Assembly (NCBI GenBank): GCA_942159475.1
Contig: OW804102.1
Span: forward strand, 28,960,873-29,024,872
Length of the DNA stretch: 64,000 nucleotides
Source: Sthenelais limicola
Lineage: Eukaryota; Annelida; Polychaeta; Phyllodocida; Sigalionidae
Direction of reading: 5' to 3'
The translations under genes were made by a program, and so were the position numbers. The notes beneath the pieces were generated by a model. The model had not been told where the DNA came from, searched no databases, and was given only the letters and a program-made list of their open reading frames with translations. Each line of letters begins with the position of its first letter. Position 1 is the first letter of the stretch. Below are positions 1 through 13,200 of the stretch, in pieces.

Positions 1-185
1 TTTTCTTCCATTCTTTTCAAATCCATCCTAAAGTCATTTGACCGAAATTTGGGGGAATTCTGTTGAGTTGTTCTTGCTACATGGCTGCTAAAACGTCCTT
101 CTTGGTACTTGTAGGACCCGCCCGAATCCTTTCTTATGATGACTTCCCTTATTATCGCTCACTTGCGGCAGTTTTAGCTTAACTG
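1..185. repeat. MITE-like repeat, copy cut by window edge
   Basis: Matches 22500-22670 by eye: both contain TTCCATTCTTTTC, GTCATTTGACC, a GGACCCGCCC-like block and a TATCGCTCA block in the same order. The copy at 22468-22782 has terminal inverted repeats, so this is probably the same element truncated by the window. Confidence 0.6.
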
Positions 186-912
186 TCTCTTAAATTTTCT
201 TTTTGCTAAGGGTGCATGATACAATGTGACAGGCCTTATGTAAAAGGTGGATGCCCCAACAATTTGTATACAACTCGGTGCATACTATGTGAGAATATAC
301 TTAGCATACTAGATATGGCAGATAGGGTTGGTCACTTCTGTGGGTACCACCCACCCAACCTTCTCCCATTAGGCAATAACTGCTGTCTACTTCTGCAGTT
401 ATATGTAAAGAACGGCAGCCCATTAAATTTAGAATAAAGCTAGGATTACATTGCACAGTTCACTGGGTCCGAATAATTTTTCTTTCACAATATAAAAGAA
501 AAGGGTCCCTGAATATCACCATATTCTGAAATTATTCAGATGAAGCGTGGTGACAAATCCGATTTATCGGCTGTATGAGGCCTCGTAATTTCAATCGTGG
601 GTATACAGGTTGGCTTAATAAAATGGGTAATGTCTCGAACACGAAACGCACCACACTAGGCACACATACTTGTATAACCGATTATAAACTAAATCAATTA
701 AGGACCTATTCATGTTGACATTGAATCTTTTTTATTGCAATAACTTATTGCCAATTAAAGAGGATCTCTCCAACATTGGGGAGATAATTGTGATTACATT
801 TTTCTGAGGTAGTCGGTAGAGTAATAATATCATCTCAGTCATAGACTGTCAATTATTCTCTACAGATTTTCAGTTGAAAAGTTTTTTTATCAACAATGTG
901 AGATGTGCCTAC
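186..912. other. Intron sequence, nothing recognised
   Basis: AT-rich intron downstream of TTC3-like exon 26. No exon with matching phase, RNA gene or clear repeat was seen. Confidence 0.5.
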
Positions 913-1227
913 CTTAACTGATAACTGATTGGTGGACTCCCCGGCTGGAATGTTGAGGGACATAAGTTGTGGCGGAGGGTGGTGCTGTTGGTGGTGGTGT
1001 GGTGGCACAGGTGAGGGGGCACCACCGCCAGCACCACTGGGTGGCAGAGGACTAGAGGACCGCACATTGTGATGGGTCTCTACCGGTGTACTGGGGGTAC
1101 ACTTGCCGGTACTGACAGAACTACTGGTCTCCGGGGTGCCCTCCCTCCCCTCACTGCCCACACTGGGGCAAGGAGATGGGGTACTGCTGGGCAGCACCAA
1201 CACCGGCTCTGGCACCGGCTTCTCTAC
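913..1227 (-). CDS. TTC3-like exon 26, Pro/His-rich
   Basis: Residues 1136-1240, Pro/Ser/Gly-rich with a His/Gln run near 975-1005. Donor GTAGGC at 912 shows the gene continues to the left. No further exon was found between 1 and 912. Confidence 0.8.
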
Positions 1228-4200
1228 CTGGAAAACAGAGTGGAAACAGGAGATAAAATAAGGCTAAAAATATTGAGTTTTCGAGGGGAAAAGAGTGGAT
1301 TTTTATTATTTAAGGTTTCTACTTCCTGTGCAGAACATGATTAACCGATTTAAAGACCAATATTCTAATGACCCAAAACTCGTATTTTCAGAATTTTGAT
1401 TTAGAAAAAACACTTCAAGAAATTTGGGGGAGATTTGACAACTTTTGGATGTTTTCAAAAATTGATTTCAGTACTCATACTGAAATATTAAAAAAATATC
1501 CGTCAACAATTAGGATTTTAGGGAGCAAGCAGGCATAAGACCATTTCACGAACAATTTAAACATTGGGCAAATCTGCTACGAATAATAAGATACCACAGT
1601 ATAAAACTATATATAAAACACATCGGACCATTACAATTTAACATCTACAATATTCTAGGCAATTTTAAGAAATAATCTGCACAGGTATGTAACTGGGATC
1701 ACTGAGAAAAATGATGTATGATCACAAATACCCGGTAAGATGCAGCTCAACTTTTGGATTAATGTTCACAAGCAATCAATTAAACCAACCTTTTTGCTAC
1801 TTTCTCCACTTGTCAACGCGGATTTCTTTTTACTAGCACCTTTCTTCTTGGTGGCCATTTTTCGTAATTTTGCGGCGTCTTTCAACAACCCCACATGGTC
1901 ACTATGCTGCAATGTAGAATGTCAGATGGTACAATCCGATTAGGTTACTAATATCAAAATAACTTTTGAATGTTCTTAAGCCATTTGAGGATTATTATCA
2001 TTAACTAACTAGAGAAGCAGTGTGAGGATTCGGACTAAATTAGTCACCAAATTAGTTACAGGTCACGAATATGACATCACGTTAACCTTTTCCCGCATTA
2101 CTCCCATTTTAAAGATTACATCAGAATTGTTTGTACATAATTTTGACAGAAGTCAAATGTCAATAGATATCTAGATAATTCCAGCCAGAAGATTGTTATC
2201 CCTTGTCTGAGTGTTATGACAATTGTGAATTAATATCAATCAACATAAGCAACTTACGATGGCAAAATATAAAGATTTTCCTAAAAATTTATTGATTCCT
2301 CCTTCATTATCTATTATTTCCTGCGTAGAAGGTGGGAAATCTGCCACTTCAGATAAAATAAGGGGATCTTCAAAATGTAACGGTCCATGCTTCTGTAAGA
2401 GGTCTTTAAATAATCTGGAAAACAAAACACAAACTTATTTATATTAAGGTGAGTGCATATGCGAGACAAGTTGTACAGGGTAGAAAAATTCTATTAATTT
2501 AAGGCACATTCCCTATTAGAAATGTATGAACCTTATTGGACAACAAAGAATTTGGAAGAAAATTAATATATATATCAAATCAAGCATTCTAAGGCAAATC
2601 CAGAAGCAAGACTACCTTAACCACCAAGAAGATTACTTTAATTATGTGAGAACTATCTACTTCACAATCCGAATCGTTGTAATTAAATATCATACATGGG
2701 TCAGATCGTCAGAAAATGTACACTAGGCAGCCCTATGAATTTAGTAAATTCTGCTAAATTTGGCTGAAAAAATTAACATCCAGATTTGTTTGAGTATATT
2801 TGGAAATGCGATGATTCAAAAAATGTGATTTATGCTGAACTATATTGAAAGTGAATTGTACATTGTCTGACCCATAGATACATAAATGCCAATAAATGTA
2901 GTGGAATAAAACACAGACAAATCAATAAGAAATGAATTGTCATGGGTACTCACTCAAACAGACTATTACGGATTGCCAAACGATTATTAACTTCATCTAT
3001 ATCTTCGTCATCTGATGCATGTGAGGGTTGACTGCTACCACACGTCGACTCAGTCAGCGTGTGTTTGCGCGTCCAGGGGTTGGGGGCAGGTTCTGGGGCG
3101 GGCACGGGAGACGCAGGAAGCATCCGCCCGCTCTCGAACTGGGCTATGGCCGGTGCCAGGTGACTGGGCACGGAGAACGGTCGCTCCGGGTCCATATGAA
3201 GCGAGGGCCTGCACAAATATTTTGGAATTTTTAGAGACTTACCATGGAAGTTGAATTAAAATTTAGATTTTTATGAGCAACTCAGAGGGTTGCGGGAGTA
3301 AATGTTATTAACAGGGGGTTCCCGCCGTCCAGAGCACTTTGAATATAAAGACTTCTTAGTGACAAAGTAAAGGGATGTTACAAGCGTTTTCAATGCATTT
3401 CATATTTACTTTATACTGCATGATAGACGTTTCCTCAGAAATAAAGACATCATAATATATCAAACAGTTCAATCTGGGTCCATACGTATATAAGGGATTG
3501 GCTATACAGACAGTAGAAATTCCCTTGATAAGCAAGGACAAAAATTAGCACGGAACATTTTAAGTAAGAATTTCTTACACACCAGGCCAGTGGCCATTTC
3601 AAAGGCTATTCCAGGCCTTGGAACTTAATTCTCCAAATTCCTCAAATCTAAGGTAGCTTCGAAATCAACCTTACCGCTAGATTAATTTTCATATTAAATA
3701 AAAAATAACCCAAAAGAGATTTTTTAATGGTAAAAATCTAGTAAGAACGCTAAGAACAATATTCTTAATAGAAATGAGATTAGAGGGAACTGTCAACAAA
3801 GATTAAAATGTTCTGAAGTAGCATTTTGTCTTACCGATAGTGATGCCAGCACCTAGCAGAAATGGTAGCCTAACCTTATTTTTGTACACATTTGATTTTT
3901 TAAAAAAAACTTTCACGTAGAATATGGAGTGGGAATATGTCTTTTATGTATAATAGACGAGTACATAACTCGGTTTGGAAACCTTTTCTTTTACATTATG
4001 AAAACAATTAAAACATCAGAATCAATTAATATTTCTCAGTCAGCAGACTGAAGGTTTAGTGCATCCACCATCGGCGGGTTCAGAATGATCAATTCAAAAT
4101 GTTTACACAATATGAAAGGAAAGGGTCTCCAGGCGTAATACATTTTTCCGGGAGATTGACAATTTTGGAATCGTTAAAAATTCCTTTTATTTCAGTACAA

Positions 4201-7200
4201 ATATACTGAGGACTTGCATCTCCACTTTTTGTCCATAGTTGGAGACGAACCTAGCATAGACACACCGCCTATGGAGAATAGTTACACTCTAGGCCCAAAC
4301 CTTCAGATCAGATAAGAATGGTATGTCAGACTACTTCGCTAGTCGGTATCCCTGCCTAGAACACAGCGTTTTAATGGGAATATAATGACATTTTGCGGTC
4401 TTAATGGAATTATTAAGACACTTTGCGCTTTGAGGCGAGAGGCTTCTCTTCGCAGGAAGGGACTTTCTCAACTTTGGGCCTAGACTGGTTAACCGATAAG
4501 TCACACTGGATAATGGGCTGACACAGGAAGGGCGAGGCAGGGCAATACTCACTCTACTCTATCATCTATATCATCGAGCCCGCCCATGGAGCCTAACGAT
4601 GGAGTGGAGGGCGGGTCTGGGGACGACTTGTCCTGATTGTTAAACGTTATTAGCGTCAGCACCTTGTCCTTGTCTTTGCCTTTCTTCTTCTTCTTTTTTT
4701 GTTTCTGCAATACAATCAACTAGTGATGTTACTCAATGGTTTTTGGGGGGACAACTAAAATTAATCTAAAAAAAAAGTTTGTTTCCATTCTTCATTTGTA
4801 TGTTATTTAACTTATACACGCTTATAAAAGAAAAAGAGAAATGGATTTATATTTAATATTTAAAAAAAACCCTGGCTTTATATATTTTCCCACAATAACC
4901 GGTCTATTTAAGTTATATACATATAAGTTAATAAGATGGATGTATACCATACGTAATGCATGTTTCAATCGACAAATTACTACACACATTATGTACTGAA
5001 GAAAACAAAAACAATTTATTTTATACTTAATAAAGCCAATTCTCAGATATCTCGACCTAAGAAATATTTCCAAATTCCCTGATTGTTTGAGGTCGAGAGG
5101 ACTGAAGTTCTAAATATGCTGCTGTAATAATTTTCTTTATATAGATTTGACACTCCCTAATATGTCTACTTCCCTGGCCCGACTTGACGATGAAATTGGA
5201 TAGAACATGGTTCCCGCGGCCCAGACAACATCAACATTACTGATCAATTCCCCCAGTTTTTACTTAAGCTACTTTTTACTGACCAAATAATTTCATGTCA
5301 GCTGGTCAATAAAGGCTTGATGTTTGAAAACACGATTTCCCCATGCTATTTACAAATGCGTTTGGATTAAAAAACTATGAGAGTTCCCATTGTAAGTTGT
5401 GTGATAATCAGGTTTTCGAGAGGTTTCCTATGTTCAAGCCTACGCTCCTACGGCGCTCAGATCGAATTTATTTTTTTTGTTTGCCCCGATTGAAAATGAC
5501 TGACTTTTTACTGACGCACAGTGAAAATGACTGACTTCGAAGGTCCTCAAAACCTTAACTCATAATTACTGACTTTTTGCTGATTGCGGGAACCATGTAG
5601 AAAGTGTCATTTTGTGAATGTGTACTTACCTTTTGTTCCTCGTCGCCGTCATCCCGCCTGGGCTCTATTTTGGTGCACTGGTTCAGGTCTATGTTAGGTG
5701 CCGCAGATACTGAAGCGAGACCAACACTCAGGTTATTAGGGAGGCATATGAGTAGTCCATGAACCTGGACCCTCGCTCCGCAGAGAGTCCATACACCAGC
5801 ACCCGGCCGTAGTAGCGTGACGTCACGCTGACGTCACGGGCTAGGAATTTTTTGATTGGCTATCTATTTTTAGACACGGGCGCGCCTACGTGGCGGCCAT
5901 TTTGCCGCAATGCATGACCCTGGAAATTCCGTAGTTCCGACTCCTGTCAGTGAACAGTCCCACTAAGCCGTAGTGTGGGACTGTACTAGAGTCTAGCATA
6001 TGAGCAGGCAAATATACATAGTATTCACATGACGTCACCCCAGTCAGCGGCTAGGATATCCTCACTGGCAGCCATACTGTGTGGCTACAGACAGAGCGGG
6101 AAGCACCAGATTGAAAGGCTTTCCCATTTCAAATGTTTGATGATGGCGATTATACTCATTATTCCATCATGACATACTAAGAAATAACCATCGAACATAT
6201 CAGCATACTTTATATCACATCCGCTAAAACTTTTTGGGATGAAAACGGCCGGAAAACAGCATTTCACAGCTTGGAGCACACATGTCCAGCTAACGTTTAC
6301 AAAGCTTGACCCACAGTATGGCGAGACGCGGCCAGCGCCGTGACGTCAGTGAAAACTATGTATAGGCGGACTTTAGCTTGCTGGCTAATATTCACAGCTA
6401 TAGGGGATTTGCATGTGCCACTGCGCATGTCTGTCACAGTGCATTCTGGGATGGATTCTGCTGAAATCTGACATAATTTTTATCGAAAATTTGCAAGAAT
6501 GTTTTCACCAATATCATAGCTTTATGAATGATCTATGAAAACCAAATGCATGATGGGAAACTGACTTCGAAAGCTGGGGACTTGTGTCATAGAAACATGA
6601 ATAACACATGGATATTCACATTAGAGCATTGATAAATAGTCCATGCTGAAGACGACATGTTTTCTATAGATCACTGTACCATTAGCCCCACATTTCCATG
6701 CGAATCTAGATTCAAAATGACGGCTATGCATGTCCCTTGGGACATTCTTTACGCCTGGTTTCATGCTAACGGGATGCGATACCCTACTCGTTTCGATTAG
6801 CAATGGTTCTTTTTTTTTATATAAATATATGCACATAACAACAGGCAGCGATGCACATGGCCGGACTTTGGTAACCCAGTGCAGGCTGGGCGGTGAAATG
6901 ATGCTCGGCCAAATATTGTAATATTTTAATTCCAGCGTTAAACAGTGTCATTTGCGGGAAAAGGATGTTTAAATCTTTCTAATGAAAAATAACTTCTGTA
7001 AATAAAAACATGTCTTCCAGGCCACCCTAGTAAATCAATAAAATGTCAGAGTCTGTTTCTTCTTTATCTTTATTATTTACATAGTGGAATTCGAATCTGG
7101 GACTCTTTAAGAAAATTTCAGTTTATGAAGATCTTAACCACTACGCCACCCCGACCCGCTAGAATCGCGGCTTCTATTTAATAAGAGATTATGTGGTACT

Positions 7201-10200
7201 CACCGTTGTCGCCACTGTTCTCCTCGTTCTCCTGCGCCTCCGACTGCAGCAGTTGTCGCTGCCGTTCCGCCCTGTCCTCCTCTTGTCGTCGCCTCCTGTT
7301 TAACTTGCGTTGTCGCCGCCGCTCTATCGTATTTTGACTGTAACAAAGGGTACTTCATTACCGTAAAGTCTATAATAGTAATCGGAGCCTCAAGCTCAGG
7401 TTTGACACATGAATGAATATCACCTCGCAACCATGGAATTGCCTGAAATTGTTACCTAAATTAGATAATTATTGCATGGTGTACATTATGTGAAAATTAT
7501 CCACGCGTTTGTTAAAGTTCCTGGGAATAGTTGATCTATTAGTGAAAAATGTTACCATGGAAACAGAAACCAAGAAATATTGTTCTCAGAATGGCTATCT
7601 GCCTCTGAATTTAATCAACAAACCAAATTCTATGTTCAATACCGATTTGAGAAATTCGTATAAATTTGTTTGCACCAATCTAGATGATTGAAGTTTACAC
7701 TTATACTTCATTTATGTCATAAACCTTTTCAGGGGAAATTGATGCACATTATTGTCCTTTCAACAAATGTTCTAACATGTAACTACGATAACACTTACCT
7801 AGATGGTTTCATTTTAATCACAGGTTTCCTAGCTTTACCTTCATTTGGCGCATAATTAATCTCACTATGAAGCTGTAATGTAAGGAATAATGATTCAATC
7901 ACTCATGGACTTAATCAGGAAGGTCAATCAAATTATCGAATTATTGCTGTTACATTTTTATTGAACGCTCATCTACGAGTAAATCTCTATAACAAGTTGA
8001 GTCTAAGAAAAGAGGATGACTTTCTTTCATATTTCAATGGCAAAAATGACTACGTGCGCTGGCTGTACAAAGTTCTTTTTTGTTTAAATTTAAAAAAAAG
8101 AATCATTACATATGATATTTTCAGGCATTTTACCCGAGAAACTTGAGGAATAATATATGGTTCATGAATCATACTTACGTCTTTAGAAATCTCTCCATTA
8201 CGGTCAAATATTATAATTTTTTTCAGGGGAGCAGAACAGTCTGGCGTCCAACAGGACCCACTCAGTATCTCCTGAAACATAATTAATGATTTTTTTTTAT
8301 ATATTAAGCGAAAAAAATAAAAATAAATAATGTTTTTGTTATGCATTTGTCCAACTTACAATTTTTATTATATATTCATGTGATATTTGCAGTTCAGTCT
8401 AGGCTCAGAATGGAGAGTCCCTTCAAACTCAGGGGATGGTTCTTACTCCAAACCGCAAAATGACATTATAATCTTATTGGGACGCCTTCTCCTGGACTAG
8501 GAAAGCCATAAGCGCAGTAGGCCTCCAATCACTGACGTGCTATTCTTATGTTATATGAACCCGCCACTATTTTGTATCTAAAGATTTGTATTCAGGAAAC
8601 ACATTATGTAAAGTACACTATCCTCAGTCTGTGCTGATTTAAAAATGAAACAAACAAATTCGATAGATTATACATTAATACATACTTGACACAAAACTTA
8701 ATAATATATAATAAAAATACGAGAACAACGAAAATACGAGAAAAGTAAAACGGAATCCCCTGGCGTCAAAAGGTACATCAAAACACTCCAATTTAGTGAA
8801 CTATTATCAAACACATCTTTCCACATCATTCATATTTACCGCATCTACATATGTGGAGCTTTCATCCTTATGAGAGTCCGATTTACATGGTGACACAGAA
8901 GGGAAAAGAAACACAATCAATCAATGATTAGGTCTGTTACAACCCGAAAATTGTTCTTGTTTTCAAACACCTTAACAATATAGTTTTTGGGATGCTTTCT
9001 AGAGATAAGACATCCTTTACATTGATAGTGCGGATATTAGCTGGCAGCTGCTTCCATAGAACCCCTATCCTGCTGAACAAGCTGCGTCTTATACTTTCTT
9101 TATTCCAAATATTTTCCAGTGCTCTAGCCGGGTCTCGAATGATATGGTCCCTCCACCTGTTCATCTATCCTACCCATATCCCAAAGAAGATAAAGGAACC
9201 TCCCTGTCCGTCTATAACGTTTTGATGCAGATAATAATGTATAATATTTCTAAATATATAATAATAAAAAAAGCAACAAGCAACTCGTGGGGCAAAAGGT
9301 TGACCGGATATTAACAGAAATAGCAACGAAAGTTCCAACACATTTTCCCTCTCTTATGGGGACCAACAATCCCGTATCTTTAGCCTGTGGACAAAACTAT
9401 AGATAGAACCGATGGATTTTTCACGTACCTTATCTGAAGTAGTCTTCACCATCTTCCAACAGTCACAATGGTAGCACACACGACAATGTTCGTAGCAGTG
9501 CACTTCTACATAACCCTGTAACACAGAAGCGCTAAGTTACTACCACAAATCTTTGATCAAACATTGTTTATTCAATAACTCTTTCTATAGTCAGTAACTA
9601 ATACGCTGGGAGAGGCCTCCTGGCAACATGAGCACCCCTTTGGGATGTCACCAACAATATCACCAAGGGAACAGTGGGGTAATGGACACCTACTGCTGTG
9701 AAACGTTCCTAGATTGTTCAGTAGAATGGAAGCACCCTAAAGGGCCTAGTCCACTAAGCCGATTTTTTCTCATGTGTTGTTGCGCCCCAGAGGACTCTTT
9801 TGCACTAATTTCTGTAAGAATCGCATGGGAATCCGTTTAGTGGACCAGGCCCTTTAGAGAGAGGACACTCATCGTCTCGTTCACTCATTTTAAAACATTG
9901 CTTACACTGGAGACACTCCTCGCTATTGATGTTACCAACGTGCCGTCCTTGGTAACATACATGTGCACCTGTCTATGGTGTCATACACTGAATGTGAGGG
10001 TGTGGGCACACGGGAGACTTTCTAATGGTAACAGTTTGGTGAGGAGTGTTTGGCCTCGTTTGATTCTATGAATTGGCATAATTAGCCCGCTTTGTCACCA
10101 CAGAGGGGTGTATTATGTTACAAATACTATTACATGGATCCTGACAGCATTGCTAAAATAAGATTGACCATATTTCATACGATATTATATTATGGTGGTA

Positions 10201-13200
10201 ATATGGACTTTGATGGAGCAGAACAATTGTAAATGTTACGGAGAATTTGAACTTTTTGGGGGCAGTATGAAAATTAGTATGGCTATCCATTAATTGCCTA
10301 TCACATCTGAATAAAGAACGCAATGTCGAGGCCAATGCATATTAGAAACACAATCTTATATATCTATAATACGAACCTGAATTATAACGAACTGATCATT
10401 TACTATTTACTATGACCGATACGAATACACGGAGTGTTGCTGTATCAGTTAACATTGGATGTCTAAGTAGGTAATGTATTGGAACGTTCTGAGATCAATT
10501 TCTCATTTGGCAACGCACGAGTGCAACCGCCTAGTCGGTTATCCAGCTTTTGTTATCGTATCAAATGTCTAAGGTCGATAACAAAATATTTAAAAATAAA
10601 ATAAAATGGAAGATAGGCACGCCTGTTATTAGGTAAATAAGATAAGATATTTTTTTATTCGTCACAAGATGTTGCGGACAAAAAGGTTGTAGTCATCTCA
10701 AAAAGAGGTCTTGTAGACCATACCTTTCTTCTCTTGGTTACATAATATCTAATTCTACCTAAACTACGTATGGAGTTTTCTGTGCATGTAAATTACACAG
10801 AATGCATCTACAAGAAACAATTGTGCAAGAGTGCAAGTTACCTTGAACTCTGGACTAGAGATGTATATAGCGCGCTCCTTCACCATGACACAAGTAGCAT
10901 AGCGACAAGTAGCATCAGGCTTGGGCGGGTGACGACACATGGCAAGGTAGTACTCAAAGACGGACTGAAACAGAAAATAATCACGTAAATACTACTGCAG
11001 TTTTTAAGGTCTTTTAGCTCTTTTTTGTATGAACGTAATGGTTAAAAATGTAAGGAGGATATTAGTCCAACATGTTAAGTCCCCTTCGTGTGGCTCTTTC
11101 AGTTTCAAGTCTTTGAGTTGTATTTAGTTCCGGGTTGTATTTCATGCATGGTCCGAAGCACAACCAGGATGGTGCCACATGAGTCAAAGTTACGTCCTGA
11201 AAATATTTCACCATCATTTGACATTTATACTATTACCATTCCACGCTGTTTGCCCCCACTTGCTGTGCAACCCTCCGCTCATCTCAGCTGAGCGCCAAGC
11301 ATAATACAGAAAAGCGACATCTCTCTGGTAGCTAAAACTTACCAATCAGCGAAGAAGGGATTCCTAAATAAGGGATTCCCCCACCTCGACTATAAATGAC
11401 GTCAAATGGGGGTCCCCCTTCTTGAGTCAGAGTAGTATAGGATGCATGTGACCCAGATTCCGAACTGTTTTGACTTGTGCATTCTCTAAGTGTAGGTGAA
11501 GTTGAAGGTTCCAAGGTTAAATCCCCCCATCAAATATACCACATGACACATTATGATATATTATACATGCCCCGAAACAGCAAAATACACACATCCCTCC
11601 CCATCATGATGTAAACTCCGGTGTCTGCTTTTCCATATAATAAAACCAGTAAAATTGTAGACAACGCGTAATCATTCAGACTTTGACAGAAAATTACTAC
11701 TTGGGTGATCCAGTTGTAATATTACCAGATTCAACCAGTTGATGGTCAATCCACTCAATCATTTTCCATATAATGCTATTCAATGTACGGTATGCATGCA
11801 TGGATGCTTCAGGGCTGCGAAATAAAAAAGAGCATACCAGTTCACTCCACTCCAGACTAAAAATAGCATACTTTGCAATTTAATCGAATAGAATATGCTG
11901 GTCCCATCTCTGATTGACCTTCGGGGAGGTGAGGTTTTTAAGTGTATGGATTGTCTGGCATAAGCCAAATGCATCTACGCAGTTAAATGTATCGAATATA
12001 CGAAAGGATACAACCACACCACAGGGTAATACTAGGATGTATTATTATTAAATAGTATGTTAGTAATGTGTCCCGCTCAAAAGCTCGGCTCTGCTTAAAA
12101 TGCCCAAGCAAAAGTGATGAATTAATAAATCATTGACGAAAGAAAAATAAGAATTGAAATAGATACCAAAATAAATATAGTGAATATCGAGATCCGTACA
12201 ACCTACGGCGATTACACTCGATCTTCAGACACGAAAAGAGAATATGAACAAACAATGAAGTAATTCATACGAAATCATTCATTTGCCCGCAGCCGCTATG
12301 ATTGTCGGATAATGCGATTAGGATAATAGCAGAGAATTGCAACCATAGACTTTCTGAAATAGTTTATTGACACGAGTTAGAACTTGAACATTTCGCCTTT
12401 CCTTGAATCAACCTATAATACCAACCCCACGGTCGAAATCAGTTTCTTTACATAGAAAATTTCGAGCATTGGTCTCTTTCCGGCTCTACTCTAGGATGTC
12501 AACACAAGCGTGGTAACTATCAACCCTGTAACGAACTCGCATAAGGAGTCATGCAATAATAATATCTTGCTGATTCGAGTCCTTAAGTTTGGAGCTTAGC
12601 TTAGCCTAACCTCACCTCACCCCCCAAGGCACACACATACATGAATGATCGTCCAAGTGATCCACCAGGAACAAGGTAAAAATTGTCAACTTTACCTTTA
12701 GTTCATTTTCCATTGTTTCGGGTATGGGTACAGTAGACTCAGGCCAGGTAAGAACAGGAAGGTCCGGGTGGTTGTTCACAATCCGCAGCCCTTTAGACAA
12801 ACACTGCCATGCCTTGGTGTAACTGGAAATAATGCCAGTAACACTCAGTACATAAATAAATATAATCGAGCTTTGGCACCACGCCAACAATAAAGTAACT
12901 CCCAGCTCCCAGACAGCCTGGAGCGATTGCGTCAAGTTATGACACCAGTATAACATAGCCCAAGCTTGATACTACCGGCATTGCGTGCATATCCAAAGCT
13001 AAACAGTAATCTATTTATATATAGTTTTATTTTCTTCCTCTCTATGGCATAGAAGTGGAAACAATTCTTTAATTTTCTTCCTCTACCTGGCACTGAGTAG
13101 AACAATTCTTTTAGTGATATATTTATATTTAAGGAAATGCCATTTTATTAACTTAAATTCCCGATTCGAACTTATTCAACCGAACATTATATTACACAAT

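Noticed and set aside
7200..7430. Ala/Thr-rich minus-strand frame over TTC3-like exon 20
   Set aside because: The frame that fits both neighbouring exon phases is the Arg/Glu-rich one.
11343..11514. Open minus-strand stretch with a GTAAGT donor, a possible exon of the TTC3-like gene
   Set aside because: It would leave one extra base, but exon 16 must begin in phase 0. The only frame that ends in phase 0 has a stop (TGA) just before the donor. Exons 15 and 16 join cleanly without it.
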